Positions 31,333 to 38,267 of a DNA stretch of 38,267 bases are shown piece by piece (position 1 is the first letter of the stretch; the number at the start of each line of letters is the position of its first letter). The stretch lies in the NCBI RefSeq assembly GCF_048548695.1, contig NZ_JBLYIF010000019.1. One strand, 5' to 3'. Under the pieces are notes generated by a model that had not been told where the DNA came from, made no database searches, and saw only the letters and a list, made by a program, of their open reading frames with translations. This DNA is from Neptuniibacter sp048548695. GTDB lineage: Bacteria > Pseudomonadota > Gammaproteobacteria > Pseudomonadales > Balneatricaceae. The position numbers and the translations under genes are program-made.

Positions 31333-31422
31333 ATGCTGAATTGGGTTTTAGAAAACAACGGTTTCATTCTGGAAGCCATCGTCATGGCTGCCATAATCAT
31401 ATATATTGGCTTGAAAGTATGA
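31333..31422 (+). CDS. Possible 29-residue membrane peptide
   Basis: ATG 31333 to TGA 31420-31422, between the tpsB terminator and the receptor gene. The peptide is one hydrophobic helix (GFILEAIVMAAIIIYIGL) with an N-terminal acidic residue and a C-terminal Lys. There is no clear Shine-Dalgarno sequence. It may be a real small membrane protein or chance; the hydrophobic pattern is the only support. Confidence 0.3.
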   Translation: MLNWVLENNGFILEAIVMAAIIIYIGLKV

Positions 31423-31490
31423 TAATAACCTGACCGTCTAAGCAGTTAAGGGAAGGCCTTCTCCCTTGACCTGTGCCGCGAGATAAACAG

Positions 31491-33566
31491 ATGAAGCCAG
31501 TACTACTATCACGCCGCGCCCACTTGCTGCTGGCAATACTCTCCCTGCCACTGCATGCATCCGCCGAAGAACCACTACCTCTGCTAACCGAAGCAGACCT
31601 GCTGATTGATATCCCTGAAGTTATTTCAGCAACACACCTGTCACAAAAGCTTACTGAAACCCCCGCTGCAATCAGTATTATCGACCGACGGATGATTGAA
31701 ACTTCTGGCGCCCTCAACATCCCTGACCTGTTACGTCTAGTACCCGGCATGAATGTCTACCATATCCACAGCAACAAATTTGCTGCCAGCTACCACGGCG
31801 TCAGTGATGACTTCCCAAGACAGATGGAAGTCATGCTTAATGGCCGCTCTGTTTATATACCTCTGCTTTCAACGGTAGTCTGGGAAGCGCTGGGCATTAC
31901 AGTAAATGATATTGAAAAGATTGAAGTCGTTCGCGGCTCTAACGTACCAACTCACGGCTCCAATGCGTTTCTAGGCGCCATCAATATTATTACCCGTTCC
32001 CCTATACAGAGCCAGGGCACCGAAATATCTACCACGCAGGGTGCATTATCAACCGAGACCTATAATCTCAGACATGCAACAAGCATTAACGGCATGCGCT
32101 TAGCACTCAGCGCCGGCTTTACTCAAAATGACGGTATCCACCGCTACCAAGATAGTGGATTGACCCGCCGCCTCAATATTGAGGCAGTTTTCACCCCTAC
32201 GCTGGTTGATACCTTCAATGTAAGCTTAGGCATTAATAGCGGCCACGCGTACCGCGGTAATGGCAATGAAGCTAATCCGGCTGAAGCCGAGTTTGTATCC
32301 CGGGAACATGTTGCGCATTACCAGGCGGTACAGTGGCAACATATCGTTAACCCGATCCACTCCTTCCAGCTCAACTACCAGCACAATTACCTGGACATGG
32401 AAACCCCGCGCTTCAGCGATGCCGAATTACAGGCATTGCTGGAAGCTGATTTTGGGGCTCTGCCTCCTGACACTGGAGCACAATTGAATGCCTTAAACCC
32501 AACGGGTATTTTCAAAGACTCCGAAGTCGGTACCACTGAAACCCATGAGCTGGAATACCTGCATACCATAGAGCCGAGTCACGAGGTAAGCCTTGTATTA
32601 GGCATCGCTGGTCGCTATGCCCGGGCACGCAGTGGTGCTCTGATTCAACAACCCAATAACCACTGGATTGATGAAACCCGCTGGCGATTATTTGGTAATG
32701 TTGAACTCAAAACCCTACCTGACTGGGTATTCAACCTGGGCGGCATGATTGAACACAGCAGCATAGCCGGCACCGCATTTTCACCCCGTTTCGCTGCCAA
32801 CTACCTGATTGATCAAAACAGCACGATACGAGCGGCAGCAACACAGGCCTACCGTATGCCTTCCCTGTTATCGGCCAACAGCAGCTACACCCTACATTTC
32901 CCCCTAGGGGTTGACGATGATATTTATACTGCTGCCAACCCTAACATTGATCCAGAAACAATCCGCTCTGCCGAAATTGGCTACTTTTCACTGTTTCCAG
33001 ACATTAACAGCCAACTGGATCTGCGTATCTTCTATGAAGACATTGATGATGGTATCGGCTCTACCTTCGTGACGGCTACTGACCTGGACAACCGTTACAT
33101 CATTCAGGACAACGTCTATAACTGGACCAATCAGGGGTTTGAGTTCCAGTTCAAATACGTCTCAAAAGCCAGCCATGCATCATCCGCCTTATTTAACTAC
33201 AGCTATAACAACGTCAAAGGCGACCGTAACCGAGGCCTGAAAGGCGTTCAACCACTGGATGAAACCGCTCCACTTCACCTTGCCTCTATTCTATTAAGCA
33301 CCAAACCAACTGTGCAGAGTTCTATCAGCCTGGCCCACTATTACCTGAATCACGCTCGCTGGCTGGAAGGCACCGATGACCGGGATGATGACATCCAATA
33401 TGACCGGACTGACTTGCGGTTATCCTACGACTTCGCCGCTGACTGGAACAGCACACTCTCGATGACAGTCATTATTCAAAATCTGTTTGATAAACAATAT
33501 TCAGAATTTTATCGCTACAACGAGTTTGACCGACGCACCTACCTTCAATTCAAGTTAAGCTTCTGA
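31491..33566 (+). CDS. TonB-dependent outer-membrane receptor
   Basis: 691 residues from ATG 31491 (a GTG six codons upstream is less likely because the signal peptide then starts with charged residues). The signal peptide ends at HASA. The plug domain (about 45-165) has ATHLSQKLTETPAAISIIDR, LLRLVPGMNVYHIHSNKF, VMLNGRSVYIPLLSTVVWEA and KIEVVRGSNVPTHGSNAFLG followed by AINIITR. A 22-strand barrel follows, ending in IIQNLFDKQYSEFYRYN and a terminal Phe. It imports a scarce ligand with TonB energy; ligand unknown. The next two genes encode a binding protein and a hybrid kinase, suggesting joint sensing. Confidence 0.93.
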   Translation: MKPVLLSRRAHLLLAILSLPLHASAEEPLPLLTEADLLIDIPEVISATHLSQKLTETPAAISIIDRRMIETSGALNIPDLLRLVPGMNVYHIHSNKFAASYHGVSDDFPRQMEVMLNGRSVYIPLLSTVVWEALGITVNDIEKIEVVRGSNVPTHGSNAFLGAINIITRSPIQSQGTEISTTQGALSTETYNLRHATSINGMRLALSAGFTQNDGIHRYQDSGLTRRLNIEAVFTPTLVDTFNVSLGINSGHAYRGNGNEANPAEAEFVSREHVAHYQAVQWQHIVNPIHSFQLNYQHNYLDMETPRFSDAELQALLEADFGALPPDTGAQLNALNPTGIFKDSEVGTTETHELEYLHTIEPSHEVSLVLGIAGRYARARSGALIQQPNNHWIDETRWRLFGNVELKTLPDWVFNLGGMIEHSSIAGTAFSPRFAANYLIDQNSTIRAAATQAYRMPSLLSANSSYTLHFPLGVDDDIYTAANPNIDPETIRSAEIGYFSLFPDINSQLDLRIFYEDIDDGIGSTFVTATDLDNRYIIQDNVYNWTNQGFEFQFKYVSKASHASSALFNYSYNNVKGDRNRGLKGVQPLDETAPLHLASILLSTKPTVQSSISLAHYYLNHARWLEGTDDRDDDIQYDRTDLRLSYDFAADWNSTLSMTVIIQNLFDKQYSEFYRYNEFDRRTYLQFKLSF

Positions 33567-33591
33567 CCGGCGTACCACACGGACTGTAAAG

Positions 33592-34545
33592 ATGCCAAGG
33601 AACTCGAATTACCCAGCCCTAAGAAACACGAAGCCAACCTGGCTTCGCTGGCTGGTACTGTGTTCTTTATTTATCATACAGCCGGCACTCGCCCAGGTAC
33701 TCATCGTCACCAGCGGGGAACAAATCACCTACCAAAAGGTAGCCTCTGCGATCACACACCAAATTGCGGAGCCTTTCACCCTGATAACCATGGATGAACT
33801 TGCTCCAATACACGGTAATGCTAAAACCTATCCCACAGTGGTGACTATAGGCTCCCAAGCTTCAGATCAGGCATTTACCCACTTATCACCTGAGCAAACC
33901 CTGATCATGGCATTTTTACCCAAACGCACTTACTTGGGGTTATTAGAAAAACACACACCACACCCACGCCAGAAGTTGAAGAACTTTACTGCTGTTTTCC
34001 TGGACCAACCGCTGGAACGACAATTTAATCTGATACGAATTATTAAACCTGATACCGCTACCCTGGCAACTGCACTGGGCGCCTATTCACAGCAAGAATT
34101 GCCAGAACTTGAGCGGCTTGGTGCGGCTCAAGGCATAAAGATCAAACAGGCTATTCTCAGTGAAAATGACAATCCAATGCAGAAACTTCAGCCATTGATT
34201 GCAGGCAGTGATGTAGTACTCACCTTGCCGGATAAGTCTCTGTTTAACCGCACAACCGCAAAGTGGATTTTATATATCTCGTTTCGGCAGGGAATACCTT
34301 TATTCGGTTTTTCAGAAAAGTATGTCAAAGCTGGCGCTATCGCTGCCGTTTATTCTAAGCCGAATGATATTGGCCGACAAACCGCAGAAGTACTTTCACA
34401 ATGGCTAAGCCAAAAGCGTCTGGCAGATGCACAGTACCCGAGCTATTTCAACGTTGTGACCAACCCGGTCGCGGCCCGCTCATTGCGCATAAACATTAAG
34501 TCACCTGAAATCATTCAACAGCAGTTAAAAGGAATGGAACCATGA
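33592..34545 (+). CDS. ABC-type substrate-binding protein (COG2984-like)
   Basis: 317 residues. After a positive N-terminus, a signal peptide (WLVLCSLFIIQPALA) leads to a two-lobed periplasmic-binding fold of the ABC_sub_bind family: VVTIGSQASDQAF, FTAVFLDQPLERQFNLIRII, LQPLIAGSDVVLTLPDKSLF and IPLFGFSEKYVKAGAIAAVY. No transporter permease or ATPase gene is near, so it probably presents a ligand to the kinase, not to an importer. Its stop overlaps the kinase start (ATGA at 34542-34545), showing translational coupling. It lies 25 bp after the receptor gene. Confidence 0.88.
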   Translation: MPRNSNYPALRNTKPTWLRWLVLCSLFIIQPALAQVLIVTSGEQITYQKVASAITHQIAEPFTLITMDELAPIHGNAKTYPTVVTIGSQASDQAFTHLSPEQTLIMAFLPKRTYLGLLEKHTPHPRQKLKNFTAVFLDQPLERQFNLIRIIKPDTATLATALGAYSQQELPELERLGAAQGIKIKQAILSENDNPMQKLQPLIAGSDVVLTLPDKSLFNRTTAKWILYISFRQGIPLFGFSEKYVKAGAIAAVYSKPNDIGRQTAEVLSQWLSQKRLADAQYPSYFNVVTNPVAARSLRINIKSPEIIQQQLKGMEP

Positions 34546-37172
34546 AGAGCTGGCGTTTAGGTATCCGCCAGCGCGTGTTACTGATCACCTTCCTGCCGCT
34601 CTTACTGGTCACCCTCATCCTGGGTGGACACTTGATCTCCTCCCGGCTTGAAGATGCCAATATTCAACGCCAGGAGAAGGGCTTAATTATGAGCCAATTA
34701 CTTGCCTCTTCTGCCGAATTCGGCATGTTGACAGGTAATGCAGCAGCACTGCGCAGTCTGATCACTTCTGCCATGAAACAGGACGAAGTTGCGGATATTC
34801 TATTCCTTGATAGAGACTATAAACTGGTTCAACGGGCAGCATCGTCAGGCAACATTCCACTTGAAACCGCCAAGTTCCCGCTCATTGAAGGCAGCCTCAG
34901 CTATTTCCGCTACCCTATTACAACTACTGGATTTGACATTACCAACAACCCCGAGCTTCTGCCTGAATACAGTAGTCCGGAATTTATTGGATGGGTTATT
35001 GTTGCCTTCTCAAATAAACCGGGCCAGGTTCGCCAGCAGGAAATCATCATTCGTAGTTCAGTCCTGGTCGGCATTATTTTCCTACTGGCATTTCTGCTGG
35101 CTTCTCGCTTTGGTCGTCAAATAACCCGCCCCATACTGGATCTGAGTCGCGTTATTCAAGAACTACAACGTGGCAACCTGGAAGCCAGAGCCAACTTAAA
35201 AAGCACCGGCGAACTGAAAGAGCTGGCACATGGCATTAATAAGCTTGGACATCAGGTGTATGATTTTACCCAGAATCTTGAGGGGCAGGTCGATCGCGCC
35301 ACGCAGCGCTTGCGCTCTACCCTTGTGCATCTTGAGAAACAAAATCAAGCCCTCGATACCGCACGGCAAAGGGCCGACGATGCCAACGCGGCCAAAGACG
35401 AATTCCTGGCAAGAATGAGTCATGAGCTACGAACTCCTCTTACCTCAGTCTTGGGTTTTGCCCGGCTACTCGACCGAACTCCATTGAAAATGGAACAAAA
35501 AGAATACACCCGGATTATTAACCTAACATCCACCCTGCTGCTGTCGATCATTGATGACATCCTCGATTATTCGAAGCTAGAATCGAATGCCATTGAGCTA
35601 GAGCAACTGCCGTTCAACATCGAGAGCTGTATTCTGGATGTATTTGAAATGCAGACCGTACTTGCACACGATAAAGGCCTGGAACTGGTTCCCATCCTCC
35701 AGCCTGACACACCCCGCATCCTGCATGGTGATTCAGTACGTATTAAACAGGTACTCAGCAACCTGATCAGCAATGCCGTAAAATTTACCGCCGAGGGACA
35801 TATTGCCGTGTATGTCAGCGCGACCCCTCTAGGCGAACAGCAAATACAACTGCGCATCATCGTACGAGATACCGGCTCTGGCATCCCAGAAGAACGGGTA
35901 TCGCACCTGTTCCAGGCATTTAACCAAGCTGATACTTCAATTAGCCGGCGCTACGGTGGCTCCGGACTTGGTTTGGTGATTGCTAAGCAGCTCACCGAAT
36001 TAATGGGCGGAACGATAGCACTCAGCAGCGAAGAAAACCAAGGCACCACCGTAACATTAGAGATACCGTTCAAGGTCAGCCCGGTGCAATCTATCGTCAC
36101 TCCACTGCAGGTTCCACACTTAATTATCTACGACCACTGCAGCGAAGTACGTACCGCACTGAAGTACTTGCTAGAAACGTTTATTAAGAAAATCCATGTC
36201 GCTAAATCGCTGGAAGAGATGTCCAAGCTTGCAGAAAGCTTGCCTAACAGCTCTATATTGTGGGGACTACCCGCCGGCGACCTAAGCGAATCAACCATTT
36301 TGCAGCTGGGTGAAATGCTACAATATGCCACTCATCCGGTAATCATTCTGTCCAGCCAACCTATGGCCGTGGATTTACCAAGAAAAGTGATCCAGCTAAG
36401 AAAGCCTGTGCGAACTCAGTTGCTGCTAAACGCACTATCCCCTGACGCACAACAAACGCAGGAACAAGACGCGTCGAATCTACAATTCAGTGGCTCACCA
36501 CGCATTCTCATCACTGAAGACAACAACTTTAACCGATTACTCATATGCCGCATTTTAGAAAAAGCCGGCGCCAAGGTTTATGAGGCTATCAACGGCGAGG
36601 AAGCTGTCGATAAAAGCTTAAGGCTGAGTCCAGATTTGATTCTCATGGATGTGCATATGCCCAAAATGGATGGCATTGAAGCAACACGCCAAATTCGCAT
36701 GCGCAGCCAAAAGAAACTACCTATCGTGGCATTAACCGCAAACATTATAAGCAGTGAACACCAAAAGTTACTCGATGCAGGCGTCAACCAAGTATTACTT
36801 AAACCTATCAATGATCATGAGTTGTTTCAGACCATCGAAGAGCTGCTTTTCCCGGCATCAACTAATAACAGCAGCCATGAAAAAAACGCACAAAACGGGA
36901 CAAAACTAGAACAATATGGCATCAGTCACAGTGACTTAACTCATGAACTACAGCAACAACTCGACAGCCTGCGAACACAATTTGATCAACATGATTTTGC
37001 CGGGATGAGAGAGTGCAGCCACCAAATCGTTGGCTTAGCCGGGCTCTACCAACTACCAGAACTGGAAAATGCCGGCAATGAATTGCATGAGGCGATTCTT
37101 GGACAACAACTGCGTACTATTTGGAAAAAACTCTGGCACATGACGCGAATCATCGAGCACGAGCAGTTCTAG
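34542..37172 (+). CDS. BarA/GacS-like hybrid histidine kinase with receiver and HPt domains
   Basis: 876 residues. Membrane helix at 12-32, a periplasmic sensor at about 35-168, a second helix at 172-190, then HAMP (191-245) and coiled coil. HisKA has H294 in RMSHELRTPL. The ATPase domain has N-box NLISNAVKFT (407-416), DTGSGIPEE (443-451) and GGSGLGLVIAK (472-482). Next comes a degenerate receiver (about 525-632) in which the Asp is replaced (SILWGLP) but LRKP remains. A true receiver follows (654-770) with D703 in ILMDVHMPKMDG and K754, then an HPt domain with H827 in CSHQIVGLAGLY. It is a full phosphorelay of the BarA/GacS plan. It lies beside a receptor and binding protein, not in the usual gacS place, so likely a paralogue. 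Confidence 0.95.
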   Translation: MKSWRLGIRQRVLLITFLPLLLVTLILGGHLISSRLEDANIQRQEKGLIMSQLLASSAEFGMLTGNAAALRSLITSAMKQDEVADILFLDRDYKLVQRAASSGNIPLETAKFPLIEGSLSYFRYPITTTGFDITNNPELLPEYSSPEFIGWVIVAFSNKPGQVRQQEIIIRSSVLVGIIFLLAFLLASRFGRQITRPILDLSRVIQELQRGNLEARANLKSTGELKELAHGINKLGHQVYDFTQNLEGQVDRATQRLRSTLVHLEKQNQALDTARQRADDANAAKDEFLARMSHELRTPLTSVLGFARLLDRTPLKMEQKEYTRIINLTSTLLLSIIDDILDYSKLESNAIELEQLPFNIESCILDVFEMQTVLAHDKGLELVPILQPDTPRILHGDSVRIKQVLSNLISNAVKFTAEGHIAVYVSATPLGEQQIQLRIIVRDTGSGIPEERVSHLFQAFNQADTSISRRYGGSGLGLVIAKQLTELMGGTIALSSEENQGTTVTLEIPFKVSPVQSIVTPLQVPHLIIYDHCSEVRTALKYLLETFIKKIHVAKSLEEMSKLAESLPNSSILWGLPAGDLSESTILQLGEMLQYATHPVIILSSQPMAVDLPRKVIQLRKPVRTQLLLNALSPDAQQTQEQDASNLQFSGSPRILITEDNNFNRLLICRILEKAGAKVYEAINGEEAVDKSLRLSPDLILMDVHMPKMDGIEATRQIRMRSQKKLPIVALTANIISSEHQKLLDAGVNQVLLKPINDHELFQTIEELLFPASTNNSSHEKNAQNGTKLEQYGISHSDLTHELQQQLDSLRTQFDQHDFAGMRECSHQIVGLAGLYQLPELENAGNELHEAILGQQLRTIWKKLWHMTRIIEHEQF

Positions 37173-37175
37173 CTA

Positions 37176-37550
37176 CTAGAACCAACGGCTCACTGGCGCA
37201 TGCTCAATCAGCTGCTGTAATGATTCGCTAATGGCTTTTAAGCGCGCATTACCTGCACTGTCATATATTTTACCATTCAACCCCTGGCAAGCAGCAGACT
37301 CCGCTGCAGAACCTTCGTCCAGTTCAATACAGCGTTGCCGAATAGATTCCAACTCAGGATCATGGGTAATAGGTAAGGCCAAAAAAACAGTCCACTGGTC
37401 CTGCGAAGCAGTGCCGGAAAGGACGGCATTAAGCAGCACCAGAATATCTTGACGCCGCGGACGATATGTAGGCGCTTTACCATACAAAAGCGCAAGACAA
37501 AGACCGACTGTCATGCATAACGTAATTGCAAATACAGCCAGAAATTCCAT
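37176..37550 (-). CDS. Membrane-anchored hypothetical protein
   Basis: 124 residues with an N-terminal membrane helix (FLAVFAITLCMTVGLCLALL) and a soluble part (RPRRQDILVLLNAVLSGTAS, a helix LESIRQRCIELDEGSA, and NARLKAISESLQQLIEHAP). I do not recognise a family. GGAGGG precedes the ATG by a few bases. The gene follows the DUF2489 gene by 11 bp on the same strand, so they form an operon, and its stop is only 3 bp from the kinase stop, convergent without a terminator between them. Confidence 0.75.
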   Translation of the reverse strand: MEFLAVFAITLCMTVGLCLALLYGKAPTYRPRRQDILVLLNAVLSGTASQDQWTVFLALPITHDPELESIRQRCIELDEGSAAESAACQGLNGKIYDSAGNARLKAISESLQQLIEHAPVSRWF

Positions 37551-37561
37551 CCTACCCTCCG

Positions 37562-38047
37562 TCAGTGAATCAATTTGCTAAAGTCATACGCTGCCAGAAA
37601 ACCCGCAGCCGTATGGATTTTCGTCTCGTACTCTTGTTCCAGCCGAACCATCTCTTGTTTAAATCGCCACTGTTCCTGTTTACTCAGTTTTTGCCACCCC
37701 TCTTTAATGGGGATATGACTCGTACGATTGTGCATCTCTCTTAACACGGCGACTTCAGGATGCTTAACCAGTTCGGGGGATAAACTTTCTAATAAGGTAC
37801 TCAGCCGCATGCATGCCTCCGTCAGAGTTAACTTATCATCATGCCCAACCGCACGAGCGATCACCTGGACACTTTCAACCAGATAAGCCCGGCGCTCACG
37901 CAGCTCCTGCTTCAACTTCTGTTGTTGCTGATTTTCATACGCCACCCGCTGTTTATACCGCCGCCAATAACGCAGCAGATAAAACACACAAAGCACAATG
38001 ACCAATACGCAAATTGCAATAAGACTGTAGACAACTGATTCAGACAT
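37562..38047 (-). CDS. DUF2489-family membrane protein
   Basis: 161 residues. One N-terminal membrane helix (VVYSLIAICVLVIVLCVFYL) precedes a basic stretch and a long coiled-coil helix (KQELRERRAYLVESVQVIAR, LTEACMRLSTLLESL), then MHNRTSHIPIKEGWQKLSKQ and EQWRFKQEMVRLEQEYE with TAAGFLAAYDFS near the end. These agree with the DUF2489 pattern known from gammaproteobacteria, of unknown function. Start at ATG 38047 after GGGTGATGA. It is the first of two leftward genes. Confidence 0.85.
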   Translation of the reverse strand: MSESVVYSLIAICVLVIVLCVFYLLRYWRRYKQRVAYENQQQQKLKQELRERRAYLVESVQVIARAVGHDDKLTLTEACMRLSTLLESLSPELVKHPEVAVLREMHNRTSHIPIKEGWQKLSKQEQWRFKQEMVRLEQEYETKIHTAAGFLAAYDFSKLIH

Positions 38048-38146
38048 TCATCACCCAAGGCAGACCTGAACAAACGTGGCTAGCTTACCGGCTTGTCATT
38101 AAAGATGCATTGCCAAAACGCCACATGATTTTTATTTTGAGCAACA

Positions 38147-38181
38147 AAAAAGCCCCGATCACAGCGTGACCGGGGCTTTTT
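38147..38181 (-). terminator. Strong bidirectional terminator, possibly the end of an rRNA operon
   Basis: GCCCCGATCAC/GTGACCGGGGC with one mismatch and a three-base loop, flanked by A and T runs on both sides. Read leftward it lies ten bases after a 17-base match to the 3' end of a 5S rRNA gene. Confidence 0.85.
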
Positions 38182-38191
38182 CTAATTAAAT

Positions 38192-38208
38192 GCTTGGCGA
38201 TGACCTAC
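38192..38208 (-). rRNA. Possible 3' tip of a 5S rRNA gene
   Basis: On the minus strand GTAGGTCATCGCCAAGC matches what I recall of the last bases of Pseudomonas-type 5S rRNA, with the terminator directly after it as in rRNA operons. The bases before it (38209-38267) do not look like 5S rRNA, so it is at most a fragment, or the match is fortuitous. Nothing else is seen to the window edge. Confidence 0.35.
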
Positions 38209-38267
38209 AATAAGTTGAAAGCAGCACTTCCAATCGCTTCGCGACGCCCTTGGCGCTTCCACCCTCG

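Noticed and set aside
1..38267. CRISPR arrays, tRNA genes and insertion sequences
   Set aside because: I looked for regularly spaced repeats, cloverleaf ends and transposase motifs and saw none. The tandem repeats at 24152 and 26926 are short coding repeats, and the only tRNA-like structure is in tmRNA.

Overview
The window looks like a chromosomal segment of a gammaproteobacterium of the Pseudomonadales/Oceanospirillales type, probably marine. The gene order recN-fur-bamE-rnfH-ratA-smpB-ssrA is typical of that group, the tmRNA tag reads ANDDNYALAA, and a sodium-symporter family transporter sits in the core cluster. This assignment is an inference from gene order and protein character. No database search was possible. 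Layout: (1) 1-4392 is conserved core: the recN 3' end, fur, bamE, rnfH, ratA, an NSS transporter, smpB and the tmRNA gene. (2) 4393-11260 is an integrated element of about 6.9 kb inserted at the 3' end of the tmRNA gene. It carries a P4-type tyrosine integrase, an AlpA-type regulator, a small winged-helix-like protein, a TubC_N-like protein with iteron-like repeats inside its gene, a P27-family phage terminase small subunit preceded by a gene-free GC-rich tract, and a Panacea-domain antitoxin with a frame-disrupted partner. No large terminase, capsid or tail gene is present, so I read it as a very small phage satellite (PICI-like). (3) 11261-14236 is accessory DNA. It starts with the probable displaced tmRNA terminator, continues with a decayed HUH-type replication gene, and holds a blue-light BLUF gene overlapping an EAL phosphodiesterase gene. 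(4) 14237-20080 holds a cyclic-nucleotide-binding protein, a GDT1/UPF0016 manganese exporter homologue, a cytoplasmic SUMF1-like protein, and the glutathione-dependent formaldehyde pathway (frmA and fghA) with a divergent LysR gene. (5) 20088-26435 is a copper-resistance block read leftward: a Cys-rich CopL-like protein, a DUF411 protein, multicopper oxidase CopA, a short CopB, a CPx copper ATPase, and a 22-residue membrane peptide overlapping the ATPase stop. (6) 26436-31422 holds a PRC-barrel protein, a 49-residue lipoprotein, a 2OG-Fe(II) oxygenase, and a Leu/Asp-repeat lipoprotein next to a TpsB/FhaC-type outer-membrane secretion pore. (7) 31491-37172 is a likely sensory unit: a TonB-dependent receptor, an ABC-type periplasmic binding protein and a BarA/GacS-like hybrid kinase with a phosphotransfer domain. 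(8) The right edge has two leftward membrane-anchored genes (one DUF2489), then a strong terminator next to what looks like the 3' tip of a 5S rRNA gene.

How parts work together: SmpB and tmRNA rescue stalled ribosomes. FrmA and FghA convert glutathione-bound formaldehyde to formate. The copper genes couple cytosolic export (ATPase) with periplasmic oxidation (CopA) and an outer-membrane component (CopB). The BLUF and EAL proteins probably link blue light to cyclic-di-GMP breakdown.

The most promising leads for new biology are the minimal tmRNA-linked satellite, the Panacea module whose partner is broken at an A6 run, the TpsB pore paired with a repeat lipoprotein that has no TPS domain, and the 22-residue peptide coupled to the copper ATPase.
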